Below, piece by piece: positions 16,424-26,992 of a stretch of DNA of 64,000 nt. The number at the start of each line of letters is the position of its first letter. Within the stretch, counting starts at the first letter, position 1. Source of the stretch: an uncultured Ruminococcus sp. Lineage in GTDB: Bacteria; Bacillota; Clostridia; Lachnospirales; Lachnospiraceae. Under the pieces are notes generated by a model, which was not told where the DNA came from, did no database searches, and saw only the letters and a program-made list of their open reading frames with translations. The position numbers and the translations under genes were made by a program. Where the stretch lies: assembly GCA_900544395.1 (NCBI GenBank), contig UQVC01000002.1, positions 1 to 64,000 on the forward strand, written 5' to 3'.

Positions 16424-19400
16424 CTATTTCAAAAATTCATTTGCAAACTGCATCAGTGCATTCTCATCCTGACTGTTCCCAATTCCGTAAGCATCCACGA
16501 AAGCTTCCGCCCTTCTGGCATCTTCTTGTGTAAATCGGTAGCTCTTTCCACTGTCTTTTCTCCAGGCATTCTCGATCACTGTCTGGTATTCTTCCTCCTG
16601 ATACCATTTAGAGTCTACATGAAGTCCGCCGTTCTTACTGTGCTGTTCTTTTTCTTCTTCCGTCATGGAATCTGGATCTGCAGCTTCATTCAGCCGATAA
16701 TATTTTTCATTGATAAAACGCACGGTCTGCCTTTTTGGAGCTTTCGGTATTTCTCCATCTTTCACCACATAGACAAGAAATGGCATCACTGTTTCTTTTC
16801 CTTTCTGATCTGGCCCCATGCTGTCCTGTACATACCAGTTTAACATGATATATCCGGAATCTGTAAATTTTTGAAACTCTTCCGGATGAAAATCCAACAG
16901 TTTCAACTTTGCTGAAAGATTCCCTTCTTCTACATCTTCTGCTTTGACTTTTCCTTCAGAAATTGCCTGATCTTTTAATACTCCTTCCGTGATTTTTCCA
17001 CTTTGCGCCTCCTGAAGCGTAAAATAACGATCCTGAGCCTCGATCACCGGAAATTCATTATACTTAATTTTCACCTTGCAGGGTATTTCGGTAATATTTC
17101 CAATGCTGTCCTTGACCTGATAAACAACTTGATGCGTAACGGGACTGTCTTTTTTATCTAACTGCAGAAACCACGTATCCAGTAATTCTTCTTTTGGCAT
17201 TCCCTCTTTCCATACTTTTGTTTCACCGTCTGCTTTCCCATGTTCTGTCACTCTTCCCGGCGCGTACTCAATTCGGACGATTCGTACCTGCTCTGTCAGG
17301 TTTCCATCTTCCTGATCTGTACTGTGCACCTCCGTCAGCAACTCTTCTCCTGTCACAGTTTCTCCTTCAAAATATTCTTTATCCGGCGCTGTGATATCTG
17401 GAGCACGATCCCAGATCGCATACAGATCCACCTTTGCCATTTCTTTGGATGGCTGTCCATCCTGCCTTTGGTATGCCGCCAGCTTTCGCAATTCTTCATA
17501 GGAAATTTTGGACTCCATTGTCTCCAAAAATTCTGCTTCTTTGGCTCCTGTCTGACTGTCTTTGTCCCATCCGGCAAAAGTATGGTTTTCTCTTTGATAC
17601 TCTGTATAACCTTTATTTTTCCGAATCAGATATCCCTGATTTTTCAGGCAGTCTTCATAAGAAATTATCTCTGACTTTTTCGTCCCTTTTTCTGCTCCAT
17701 TTCCATCATATTGAACAAATACCCGGTCTTCCCAGATTGCATATAAGATCACATTTTGATTTCTGTCCGCTTTCAACGTTTCTCCAGGCTGATAACCTGC
17801 TGTTTTGGATTCTTTATTTTCATCCCAGCCAAGGAAAGGAACGTCCAGCCATTTGGGGATCTGGGTGGAAATTTTTGCAGTTTCATACCAATATTTTTCG
17901 GAAGGGTCAGGAAGCTGTTCTACCAAAGCTTTGGTATTCTTATCATATACGATTTCATATCGGCTGCTGACAGTCACTGCATCTTCGGTCGTTCCTGCTG
18001 CCCGATCCTGATAATCTCCCGGCCTGAGGCAGAATGTTTCTTTGGGTGTCAGTTGAAAACGCTCCCATTCCATGCTTCCCTTTCGGCTGCCATATGCAAC
18101 TTTCACTGCCATCCTTCCATTTTGATAATCCTGTGGCGTAACTCTTGCTGCTGAGCCTGCCGAAAGACTCTCTACCACTTCCAGATATCTCCTTGTTGGA
18201 AGATAGACGTCATTTTCCTGTTCGATCACCGCAGTTCCTTCCATCTGATAGGTTCCATTCTGATAGACGCCGGATCCTGCTTTCCCCTGATTGGCTGCAA
18301 TATTGCCGCCTCTTTGCCGGACGGTTCCATCCTGATTGAAGATCCCACCTCCTTCCTCTGCCTGATTTTCGCGGATCGTCCCACTGTTCCAGATCACACT
18401 TCCTTTCGCCAAAAAGATTCCTCCGCCTTTTCCTTTCTGACTGTATTGATCCGAATTTGAATCCTGGGCTCTGTTTCCAGACAAAACTGTATGATTCACT
18501 GTGGTTTTTCCCTGATCCAATGTTGCAATTCCATGGATACCGTTTTGATAGCGACAATCATTTACTTCGACATTTGCGTTCAAATTACATAATCCTGAGC
18601 TGAACCATCCTGCATATAAATCTCCGATATTTGGATTTTGTGCCGTACTTCTCCATCCGTTATAATTTTCATTGGAAAGTACCACTTGGAACGTTTCCGG
18701 CTTGAAAGAAGAACCCTGACTAAAATTTTCTCCTACATAACAATTCTGATACGTATTATCATGGATCACCGCTTTTGTATTTCCCGAATACGTGGCTGCA
18801 TTATCCCGCAGACCATTGATCCCAATTCTACAGTTTCGGAATGTATTTCCATAGATTTCCGAATGTACATCTGCCCCAAACACAGAAAAATGAACTCCAC
18901 CTTCGTCTGTAATCTCTTCAAACACAGAATCTTTCACTTGAAATGTAATTTCTTTTGGCGCAAACTCCGTACTCGAATTTGAGATTACACCCACACCACT
19001 GTCACAGTTTACAAATCTGCACTGATCTATAGTAATAGAACCATATTCTCCATGTACCATCCAATGTTCCATTTTATCTCCATTTTGAAAGATGCAATTT
19101 TCAAATGTAAGAGTGCTTCCCTTGTTTCCGCAAATTGCACTACAATACAGACGATTTCGTTTTTGTACGGTTGTCCCTCTCAGATCAAATGTCAAAGACG
19201 GATGTTGTTTGCTTCCGACAGACAGACTGGAATTTGAAAACACCAGCCTGTTCTGATCAGACATATAGACCGTTCTGGGTCCGCCTTCCGGCAAAATCTT
19301 TACATTTTGGAAGGTTCGAAGTCTTGCCTTTGTCACACTAATAAAGCTGTTTTTCATTTCATGATCCTGTACAACATAAATCGTCTCTCCGTCTTTGACA

Positions 19401-20041
19401 GCTTCCAGAGCCGCTGAAAGATCTTCATAATACGTTTCTTTGATCCTGCAGTTTCCTTGTTTTTCCTCTTGTTTTTCTTCTTTCTCTGCTTCCTGTACAG
19501 AAGGTTCCTTTTGCTCTGTTTCTTGCATCTCCTCTTCCGGCATCTGCACAGTCATCCCCGCCACACTTCGTAGTCCCTGCAGACAATCCTTTACGGAAAA
19601 AGAAACCTGTGTCTGTAGAAATTCTTCATAATTTGCCAGGCTGTCAATTTGCTTCCAAACTCCATCGATCTGATATTCTTTTTTGTATTCCGGCTGCCGC
19701 TCCAAAGCCGACTGCTCCCATTGCCTTTTTAACTCCTCTGTGACTTCTTTGGATTCCCGCTTTTCCCACTGAGAAACGGCTTCCCGATATTCTACAGTCT
19801 CCCATTCTTTCTCTTCTGCACCAATGTGCTCCTGGATCAGAAGATAGGGCATCCAAAACTGCCGTTGATAGCATTCCTCATCGGAAAGATTTCGAGAAAC
19901 CTCCTCCTTCTCTTTTGGATTTTTTATTTCTTTTTCTTGTATCGTATCTGACTCTTTTGCGGCATATGCCTGCATACTGCCAAGCACCAAAAAACAGACT
20001 GCCAAGCCCAAAGTCAAATATCTTCTGTTTTTCTTTCTGAT
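16424..20041 (-). CDS. Large secreted beta-helix protein
   Basis: About 1205 residues if read from codon 20041. A signal peptide (RKKNRRYLTLGLAVCFLVLGSMQAYA in pieces: basic n-region, hydrophobic core, AYA) is followed by a charged, Q/E-rich region to ~190. A right-handed beta-helix (about 210-640) has many N-rich turns and repeated phrases such as GSTLTFENCIF and GGGIF. One or two InlB-type B-repeats follow (~690-890; FLGWDENK, FAGWDKDS, LYAIW), then Ig-like domains. No LPXTG motif or other anchor is seen, so it may be released or held non-covalently. Role is unknown; carbohydrate or host-surface binding is possible. The start is unusual: no in-frame ATG, a TTG at 20017 would remove the basic n-region, and an ATC at 20041 has ideal AGAGGAGG spacing. 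Confidence 0.8.
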   Translation of the reverse strand: MRKKNRRYLTLGLAVCFLVLGSMQAYAAKESDTIQEKEIKNPKEKEEVSRNLSDEECYQRQFWMPYLLIQEHIGAEEKEWETVEYREAVSQWEKRESKEVTEELKRQWEQSALERQPEYKKEYQIDGVWKQIDSLANYEEFLQTQVSFSVKDCLQGLRSVAGMTVQMPEEEMQETEQKEPSVQEAEKEEKQEEKQGNCRIKETYYEDLSAALEAVKDGETIYVVQDHEMKNSFISVTKARLRTFQNVKILPEGGPRTVYMSDQNRLVFSNSSLSVGSKQHPSLTFDLRGTTVQKRNRLYCSAICGNKGSTLTFENCIFQNGDKMEHWMVHGEYGSITIDQCRFVNCDSGVGVISNSSTEFAPKEITFQVKDSVFEEITDEGGVHFSVFGADVHSEIYGNTFRNCRIGINGLRDNAATYSGNTKAVIHDNTYQNCYVGENFSQGSSFKPETFQVVLSNENYNGWRSTAQNPNIGDLYAGWFSSGLCNLNANVEVNDCRYQNGIHGIATLDQGKTTVNHTVLSGNRAQDSNSDQYSQKGKGGGIFLAKGSVIWNSGTIRENQAEEGGGIFNQDGTVRQRGGNIAANQGKAGSGVYQNGTYQMEGTAVIEQENDVYLPTRRYLEVVESLSAGSAARVTPQDYQNGRMAVKVAYGSRKGSMEWERFQLTPKETFCLRPGDYQDRAAGTTEDAVTVSSRYEIVYDKNTKALVEQLPDPSEKYWYETAKISTQIPKWLDVPFLGWDENKESKTAGYQPGETLKADRNQNVILYAIWEDRVFVQYDGNGAEKGTKKSEIISYEDCLKNQGYLIRKNKGYTEYQRENHTFAGWDKDSQTGAKEAEFLETMESKISYEELRKLAAYQRQDGQPSKEMAKVDLYAIWDRAPDITAPDKEYFEGETVTGEELLTEVHSTDQEDGNLTEQVRIVRIEYAPGRVTEHGKADGETKVWKEGMPKEELLDTWFLQLDKKDSPVTHQVVYQVKDSIGNITEIPCKVKIKYNEFPVIEAQDRYFTLQEAQSGKITEGVLKDQAISEGKVKAEDVEEGNLSAKLKLLDFHPEEFQKFTDSGYIMLNWYVQDSMGPDQKGKETVMPFLVYVVKDGEIPKAPKRQTVRFINEKYYRLNEAADPDSMTEEEKEQHSKNGGLHVDSKWYQEEEYQTVIENAWRKDSGKSYRFTQEDARRAEAFVDAYGIGNSQDENALMQFANEFLK

Positions 20042-20295
20042 ATTCGCACCTCCTCTTACGTTTCATTATTCCCAGTTCTTCCTTCTGGGGTGGAGCGCGA
20101 ATGCCGTCAGTCTCTTCCATCTGCCACCTCCTTTCGGGTAGAAAACATCACTGACTCCCTCTCTTTTGTAATTTTACTGAAATTCTTGCGCTGATTAAAA
20201 TCTGCTGATCAGCCTGAAATGAAATTTTGAGAAAACCGATCCTCACGGTTCTCCATAGAATATTAGAACTTAAAAACAAGATACGTCTTTAAGTG
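20042..20295 (-). promoter_or_regulatory. Long leader of the beta-helix protein gene
   Basis: About 250 bases separate the predicted transcription start from the coding region. Minus-strand stems are visible: GAGAACCG with CGGTTTTCTC, and GCTGAT with ATCAGC. An 80-codon frame begins at ATG 20120 behind a strong AAAGGAGGTGG and enters the main gene in a different frame; it may be a leader peptide or the true 5' end shifted by one base. I recognise no known riboswitch class. Confidence 0.4.
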
Positions 20296-20301
20296 ATATG
20301 G

Positions 20302-20330
20302 ATTATACCATTCGCAGTGAAAAAAAGCAA
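20302..20330 (-). promoter_or_regulatory. Promoter of the beta-helix protein gene
   Basis: TTGCTT (20325-20330), 17 bases and TATAAT (20302-20307) on the minus strand. The -35 box lies in the T run of the gdhA terminator. Confidence 0.65.
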
Positions 20331-20357
20331 GAGGATTCCTTTCTTTTCGGAATCCTC
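20321..20357 (-). terminator. gdhA terminator
   Basis: GAGGATTCC (20331-20339) pairs with GGAATCCTC (20349-20357). On the minus strand the stem is followed by CTTGCTTTTTTTC, a good T run. Confidence 0.85.
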
Positions 20358-20394
20358 CTGCTATTCTTGGTCATGTTGCTATGACAATTCTTAA

Positions 20395-21864
<1,470 letters not shown>

Positions 21865-21919
21865 TTACCGCTTTATCTTACTAAATTTTTTGAATTTTTC
21901 ATTTTGAAATCCTGCATTT

Positions 21920-22300
21920 TTATCCATGTAATTCCAGAGGAAGTCCATCCGGATCAAAGAAAAATGTCATCTGTTTGCCCGTAAATTCATCTATACGGAT
22001 CGGTTCTGTCTCAATTCCAAGCTGATGAAGCTGCTGTGCCGTTTCTTCTACAGACTCTACCCGAAACGCCAGATGTCGAAGCCCATAGGCTTCTGGATAA
22101 CTTGCCCTCTTCGGACATCCCTTGATAATAAACAGTTCCAGCTCCATATCTCCCAGACGCAGATCTATTTTATAGTCGTCTCTTTCTTTTCTGTAATTTT
22201 CCCGAATCACTTCAAAGCCTAACAGATCCACATAAAAATGTTTAGACTTTTCATAGTCGCTCCCTATAATTGCAATATGGTGTATCGTCTCTAATTTCAT
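21920..22300 (-). CDS. VOC (glyoxalase-fold) family protein
   Basis: A 126-residue vicinal-oxygen-chelate protein of the small SMU1112c/GloA2-like group. The two beta-alpha-beta modules are HHIAIIGSDYEKSKHFYVDLLGFE and LRHLAFRVESVEETAQQLHQLG (shown in part), with putative metal ligands His8 and Glu52-54 in the first half and His73 and Glu123 in LPLELHG. Function may be lactoylglutathione lyase-like, but small VOC proteins are often mis-assigned. It lies 24 bases after the rpsU terminator with no separate promoter seen, so it may depend on read-through. Confidence 0.85.
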   Translation of the reverse strand: MKLETIHHIAIIGSDYEKSKHFYVDLLGFEVIRENYRKERDDYKIDLRLGDMELELFIIKGCPKRASYPEAYGLRHLAFRVESVEETAQQLHQLGIETEPIRIDEFTGKQMTFFFDPDGLPLELHG

Positions 22301-22323
22301 ATCTCTGCTGTTTCCTTTCGTTA

Positions 22324-22354
22324 TATTAAAAATAGAGTGCCTTCCGACACTCTA
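22324..22354 (-). terminator. rpsU terminator
   Basis: TAGAGTG (22333-22339) pairs with CACTCTA (22348-22354); on the minus strand TTTTTAATAT follows. Confidence 0.8.
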
Positions 22355-22368
22355 CTTATCTGCACATA

Positions 22369-22545
22369 TTAGTTATATTTACGTTTTCTAGCAGCTTCAG
22401 ATTTTTTCTTACGTCTTACGCTTGGTTTTTCGTAATGTTCTCTTTTACGAATCTCCTGCTGGATTCCAGCTTTTGCGCAATTTCTTTTAAATCTGCGTAA
22501 AGCGCTGTCTAACGTCTCGTTTTCTTTTACGATTACATTTGACAT
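22369..22545 (-). CDS. rpsU: Ribosomal protein bS21
   Basis: A 58-residue protein beginning [21 protein letters not shown] and ending [15 protein letters not shown], a complete bS21 of the small ribosomal subunit: a short N-terminal segment with conserved E-x-L-D-x-A-LRRFKR, and a very basic C-terminal helix. ATG 22545 follows GGAGGGGAGG. It has its own promoter and terminator between alaS and the VOC gene. Confidence 0.97.
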   Translation of the reverse strand: MSNVIVKENETLDSALRRFKRNCAKAGIQQEIRKREHYEKPSVRRKKKSEAARKRKYN

Positions 22546-22624
22546 AGTCTCACACCTAACCTCCCCTCCAGCCTGGTATTGTGCATCATACGACTGTTCG
22601 GGTATTTTTATTGCACTACAAAGA

Positions 22625-22652
22625 ATTATAACACATTTTTCAAAAACGTCAA
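22625..22652 (-). promoter_or_regulatory. Promoter of rpsU
   Basis: TTGACG (22647-22652), 16 bases and TATAAT (22625-22630) on the minus strand, just past the alaS stop. No hairpin terminator for alaS was seen here. Confidence 0.7.
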
Positions 22653-22670
22653 CTGATTTTTTTGATTTTT

Positions 22671-25310
22671 TTAAGAAAGTTGCGCTTCTAATACTTCTGC
22701 CGCTTTTTTCAGTGCGTCTGGAATGCCTGCCGGATTCTTTCCGCCTGCCTGTGCCATATTCGGACGACCGCCGCCGCCACCGCCTACAAGACCTGCAATG
22801 GCTTTGATCAGATTTCCAGCATGTGCCCCCTGTTTCATGGCAGCATCTGTCGCTGTGACCATGAGGCTGACTTTTCCGTCATTTCCGGATGCCAGAACAA
22901 CCACGCCATCTCCCAGTTTCTCCTTGAGCTGATCTCCAAGATCACGCAGTCCGTTCATATCGACTCCGTCCACTGCTGCTGCAAGAAGCTTCACGCCTTT
23001 GATCTCCTGCACCTGATCCATGACATCTCCCATGGCATCCTGTGCCAGTTTGCTCTTCAAGCTTTCTACTTCACTGTGAAGTGATTTGTTCTCTGCCATC
23101 AGGTGAGCGATCTTTTCTGACAGATTATCCGGTGTTGCTTTGAGCACTTTCGCAGCTTCATTGAGTTTCTTCTCCAGATTGTCATAGTAGCGGATCAGAC
23201 CTTTGGATGTCAGGGCTTCGATTCTTCTCACACCGGCAGCAACTCCGGATTCAGAAAGAATCTTAAATGCCATGATCTCATTTGTATTCTTGACATGAGT
23301 TCCTCCACAGAATTCAATGGAGTAATCTCCCATATTGACTACCCGCACCACATCTCCGTATTTTTCTCCAAAAAGTGCCTGTGCTCCTGTCTTTCTCGCC
23401 TCTTCGATCGGCAGATTTTCTACTTTTACAGGCAGACCTGCTGCGATCTGCTCATTGACCATATCCTCTACTTTCTGCAGTTCTTCTGCTGTCATGGCAG
23501 AAAAATGAGAAAAGTCAAAACGCAGTCTGTCTTCGTTGACATTGGATCCTGCCTGCTCCACATGGGTACCCAGAACCGTTCTCAGCGCTTTCTGAAGCAA
23601 ATGTGTCGCGCTGTGGTTTCTTGCAGACAGTGCACGCTTTTCTGTATCTACAGAAAGTTCTGCCTGATCTCCTGTTTTGATCATGCCTTTGACCACATAT
23701 CCTACATGACCGATCTTTCCACCCAGAAGTTTTACCGTATCTTCTACTTTAAATTCACCTTCTGCCGTGCAGATCATACCTGTATCTGCTTCCTGTCCGC
23801 CGCTTGTCGCATAGAACGGGGTTTCCTCCACAAATACCGTTCCTCTCTGACCGTCAGAAAGTGCCTCTACGACTTCTGTGTCAGATGTCAGAACTGTCAC
23901 CGGAGAGTTCCATGTCAGGTTCTCATATCCTACAAAAGTACTTGTAATACTTGGATCAATGGACTCATAAACGGTCACATCAGCTCCCATGTAGTTGGTC
24001 TCTCCTCTGGCTGCACGTGCAGTCTGTCTCTGCACTTCCATGGCTGCATGGAATCCCTCTTCATCCACCTGCATTCCTTTTTCTTCCAGGATTTCTTTTG
24101 TCAGATCGATTGGGAATCCATATGTGTCATACAGTTTAAAGGCATCTGCACCAGACAGTGTTGTTGTCTGTTCTGCTTCCATCTTTGCTGTCATATCTGC
24201 CAGAATACCAAGTCCCTGATCGATGGTCTTGTTAAACTGATCTTCTTCTTTTGCAATGACTTTTAAAATAAAGTCTTTCTTTTCTTCCAGTTCCGGATAT
24301 CCGTCTTTGGATCCTTCGATCACAGTCTGTGCCAGTTCCGGAATAAAGCTGCCTTCGATTCCAAGAAGTCTTCCATGACGGCATGCACGTCTTAGCAGTC
24401 GGCGAAGTACATATCCTCTTCCTTCGTTGGAAGGCATAATTCCATCCGAAATCATAAATGTCACAGAGCGGGTGTGGTCTGTGATCACACGGATCGAAAT
24501 ATCTGCCTGCGCATCTTTTCCGTACTCTGTCCCTGCAAGACGGCAGATGTGATCGCGCAGTACTTTCAAGGTATCCACATCAAAAATAGAATCCACTTCC
24601 TGCACAACCGATGCCAGACGCTCCAGTCCCATTCCGGTATCAATATTTTTCTGTTCCAGTTCTGTATAATGTCCGTGTCCGTCATTGTCAAACTGTGTAA
24701 ATACATTGTTCCAGATTTCCATGTAACGGTCACATTCACATCCTACGGTACAATCCGGGCTTCCACATCCGTATTTTTCCCCTCTGTCATAATAAATCTC
24801 AGAAGAAGGACCACACGGACCAGAACCGTGCTCCCAGAAGTTGTCTGCTTTTCCAAAACGGAAAATGCGCTCTGCCGGGATTCCCATTTTTTTATTCCAG
24901 ATTTCAAATGCCTCGTCATCTTCTTCATATACAGATGGGTACAGTCGCTCCGGATCCAGACCTACCACTTCTGTCAGAAATTCCCAGGACCATTCAATCG
25001 CTTCATTTTTAAAATAATCTCCAAATGAGAAGTTTCCAAGCATCTCAAAAAAGGTACCGTGACGTGCGGTCTTTCCTACGTTCTCAATATCTCCTGTACG
25101 GATACATTTCTGGCAGGTTGTCACCCGGCGTCTCGGCGGGATCTCCTGTCCTGTAAAATATGGTTTTAACGGAGCCATTCCTGAATTGATCAGAAGAAGA
25201 CTCTTATCATTGTGCGGCACCAAAGAAAAACTCTTCATTGCCAGATGTCCTTTGCTCTCAAAGAACTCTAAAAACATTTTTCTTAATTGGTTTACTCCAT
25301 ATGGCTGCAT
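22671..25310 (-). CDS. alaS: Alanyl-tRNA synthetase
   Basis: An 879-residue class-II synthetase charging tRNA-Ala. The N-terminal catalytic domain begins [11 protein letters not shown] and includes motif 2 ([14 protein letters not shown]) and motif 3 ([17 protein letters not shown]). The editing domain carries the zinc-binding [11 protein letters not shown] (HxxxH) and CGGTHVKNT pair. A coiled region near 720-770 and the C-Ala domain follow. Length is full. The leader contains a terminator-like hairpin (25344-25384) but no T-box elements. Confidence 0.98.
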   Translation of the reverse strand: MQPYGVNQLRKMFLEFFESKGHLAMKSFSLVPHNDKSLLLINSGMAPLKPYFTGQEIPPRRRVTTCQKCIRTGDIENVGKTARHGTFFEMLGNFSFGDYFKNEAIEWSWEFLTEVVGLDPERLYPSVYEEDDEAFEIWNKKMGIPAERIFRFGKADNFWEHGSGPCGPSSEIYYDRGEKYGCGSPDCTVGCECDRYMEIWNNVFTQFDNDGHGHYTELEQKNIDTGMGLERLASVVQEVDSIFDVDTLKVLRDHICRLAGTEYGKDAQADISIRVITDHTRSVTFMISDGIMPSNEGRGYVLRRLLRRACRHGRLLGIEGSFIPELAQTVIEGSKDGYPELEEKKDFILKVIAKEEDQFNKTIDQGLGILADMTAKMEAEQTTTLSGADAFKLYDTYGFPIDLTKEILEEKGMQVDEEGFHAAMEVQRQTARAARGETNYMGADVTVYESIDPSITSTFVGYENLTWNSPVTVLTSDTEVVEALSDGQRGTVFVEETPFYATSGGQEADTGMICTAEGEFKVEDTVKLLGGKIGHVGYVVKGMIKTGDQAELSVDTEKRALSARNHSATHLLQKALRTVLGTHVEQAGSNVNEDRLRFDFSHFSAMTAEELQKVEDMVNEQIAAGLPVKVENLPIEEARKTGAQALFGEKYGDVVRVVNMGDYSIEFCGGTHVKNTNEIMAFKILSESGVAAGVRRIEALTSKGLIRYYDNLEKKLNEAAKVLKATPDNLSEKIAHLMAENKSLHSEVESLKSKLAQDAMGDVMDQVQEIKGVKLLAAAVDGVDMNGLRDLGDQLKEKLGDGVVVLASGNDGKVSLMVTATDAAMKQGAHAGNLIKAIAGLVGGGGGGRPNMAQAGGKNPAGIPDALKKAAEVLEAQLS

Positions 25311-25343
25311 ACCTTATCCTCCGGTTTCCTTCGCTAATCTCAC

Positions 25344-25384
25344 AAAAAGGGACTGCCGCAAGACATTCGTTTTGCAGCAGACCC
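25344..25384 (-). terminator. Terminator-like hairpin before alaS
   Basis: GGGACTGCCGCAA (25349-25361) pairs with TTGCAGCAGACCC (25372-25384) with one mismatch and one wobble; on the minus strand TTTTT follows. It can serve as terminator of the hydrogenase gene and, because the alaS promoter is upstream of it, also lies at the very 5' end of the alaS mRNA. Confidence 0.65.
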
Positions 25385-25395
25385 ACGTCTAATTT

Positions 25396-25424
25396 ATCAT
25401 ACCACAGCTTATTTTTTTTGTAAA
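25396..25424 (-). promoter_or_regulatory. Promoter of alaS
   Basis: TTTACA (25419-25424), 17 bases and TATGAT (25396-25401) on the minus strand, immediately after the hydrogenase stop. Confidence 0.65.
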
Positions 25425-25426
25425 TC

Positions 25427-26947
25427 CTATTCTAATTCAATTTCTTCCAGCTCTTTTGCAGGAATCGGTGTGGTTGAATTTTTTACATAAGCTGTTACGC
25501 CTTTTTTGGCCTTCAGCACCGGAATGTTTGTTCCTGCTCCGGCAACACATCCTCCCGGACATCCCATTCCTTCAATCAGGCATCCGTTAAGCCTTCCGGC
25601 TTTTGCCAGTGCCAGTGTCTTTTTACATTCTGCCAGGCCTTCTGCATGTTCAATATTTACTTCCACATCCGGATAATACTCATTGATACATTTTTCGATC
25701 GCTTCTGCTACTCCTCCGGCACAGGCATATCCTCTTCCCGCTCCGGTTGCATCATGGAAGGAAGATTCTGCTTCATACTCGGAAAGATCGATCTCTTTTG
25801 CATCAAACATAGCCTGCAGCTCTTCAAACGTAATAACAAAATCCACATCGCTTCGAACACTTCTTCTGGATGCTTCCAGTTTTTTCGCCGCACATGGTCC
25901 GATAAACACCACTTTTGCATTTGGATGCTCTTTCTTAATACTTCTGGCTGTTGCTACCATCGGAGTCAGTTCCTGAGAAATCTGATCGATCAGATCCGGG
26001 AAGAATTTTTTGGCCATCATCGCCCAGGATGGACAACAGGAGGTCAGAAGGAACGGCAGCTCCCCTGTCACTACTTTATCCACATAGTGATGCGCTTCTG
26101 CAATGGCTCCGATATCCGCGCCAAGCGCTACTTCATAGACTCCTTTAAATCCCAGTTCCAGAAGAGCTGCTTTGATATTTCTGGGACTGATATTATCTCC
26201 AAACTGTCCCACAAATGCCGGCGCGATCTCTGCAATGATTTCGCTTCCTTCTTCCTGCAGCGCTCTTGTCAGCTGAAAAATCTGAGATTTGTCCGAAATC
26301 GCACCAAACGGGCAACTCACCATACACATTCCGCAGGATACGCACTTTTCTGTATCAATATAGGCACGACCATATTTATCAGAAACAATGGCTCCCACAC
26401 CACAGGCATTTTTACATGGACGCTCCTTTTTTGCAATCGCATCATACGGACAGACCGCCTTGCACTTTCCGCATTTGATACATTTTTCCTGGTCGATATA
26501 GGATTTTCCGTTGACCATAGAAATGGCACCCTTCGGACAGACCTCACTGCATGGATGCGCCAGACATCCTTTGCACATATTGCTGACTTCATATTTGTTC
26601 TCCTCACAGCTTTCACAGGCTGACGGGATCACCTGCATCAGCGGCGGCTCATAATATTTTTCCGAAATATTACTTTCCTGTACCCCTGCTGTCAGATGTA
26701 CCGGCTTGTCCTCCGGACGCAGAGACAATCCCATGGCAAGACGAAGTCGTTCCCGGACGATGGCACGGGAACGATAGGTACTCTCCCGGTACTTCACCGT
26801 ATCGTCATTGACGATCTCATAGGGAATGGCTTCCATATCTTCCAGCAGTGTCTCTGAATTTGCTTCAAATCCAAGCTTTGCCACTTCCTTAAAAACTCGT
26901 CTGCGGATGGCTCTTACCTGTGTATCCAGGCCTCTCATATTCGACAT
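25427..26947 (-). CDS. Monomeric [FeFe]-hydrogenase (group B-like)
   Basis: A 506-residue [FeFe]-hydrogenase-family protein; ATG 26947 follows AAGGAGGAA. The N-terminal half has several ferredoxin-like motifs (CKGC...CSEVCP, CIKCGKCKAVCP, CVSCGMCMVSCP). All H-cluster loops are present: TSCCPSW (L1), GPCAAKKLEA (L2) and EGMGCPGGCVAGAG (L3), so an active H-cluster is expected. TSCCPSW rather than TSCCPGW fits the group-B branch of Clostridia. It may oxidise or make H2 with ferredoxin, but group-B physiology is poorly known. Last gene after metF-metH, 45 bases downstream of metH with no terminator between. Confidence 0.88.
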   Translation of the reverse strand: MSNMRGLDTQVRAIRRRVFKEVAKLGFEANSETLLEDMEAIPYEIVNDDTVKYRESTYRSRAIVRERLRLAMGLSLRPEDKPVHLTAGVQESNISEKYYEPPLMQVIPSACESCEENKYEVSNMCKGCLAHPCSEVCPKGAISMVNGKSYIDQEKCIKCGKCKAVCPYDAIAKKERPCKNACGVGAIVSDKYGRAYIDTEKCVSCGMCMVSCPFGAISDKSQIFQLTRALQEEGSEIIAEIAPAFVGQFGDNISPRNIKAALLELGFKGVYEVALGADIGAIAEAHHYVDKVVTGELPFLLTSCCPSWAMMAKKFFPDLIDQISQELTPMVATARSIKKEHPNAKVVFIGPCAAKKLEASRRSVRSDVDFVITFEELQAMFDAKEIDLSEYEAESSFHDATGAGRGYACAGGVAEAIEKCINEYYPDVEVNIEHAEGLAECKKTLALAKAGRLNGCLIEGMGCPGGCVAGAGTNIPVLKAKKGVTAYVKNSTTPIPAKELEEIELE

Positions 26948-26992
26948 TTCTGATTCCTCCTTCTTTTGTGTCATCGGTTGTATCGTATCTTT

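Noticed and set aside
23295..24266. 323-codon plus-strand open frame
   Set aside because: Antisense shadow of alaS with cysteine/histidine/phenylalanine-rich composition typical of reverse reading.
25311..25426. T-box before alaS
   Set aside because: No AG-bulge, no TGG-type T-box sequence and too little space; only a simple hairpin is present.
25646..26623. 325-codon plus-strand open frame
   Set aside because: Antisense to the [FeFe]-hydrogenase gene, whose cluster motifs are clear.
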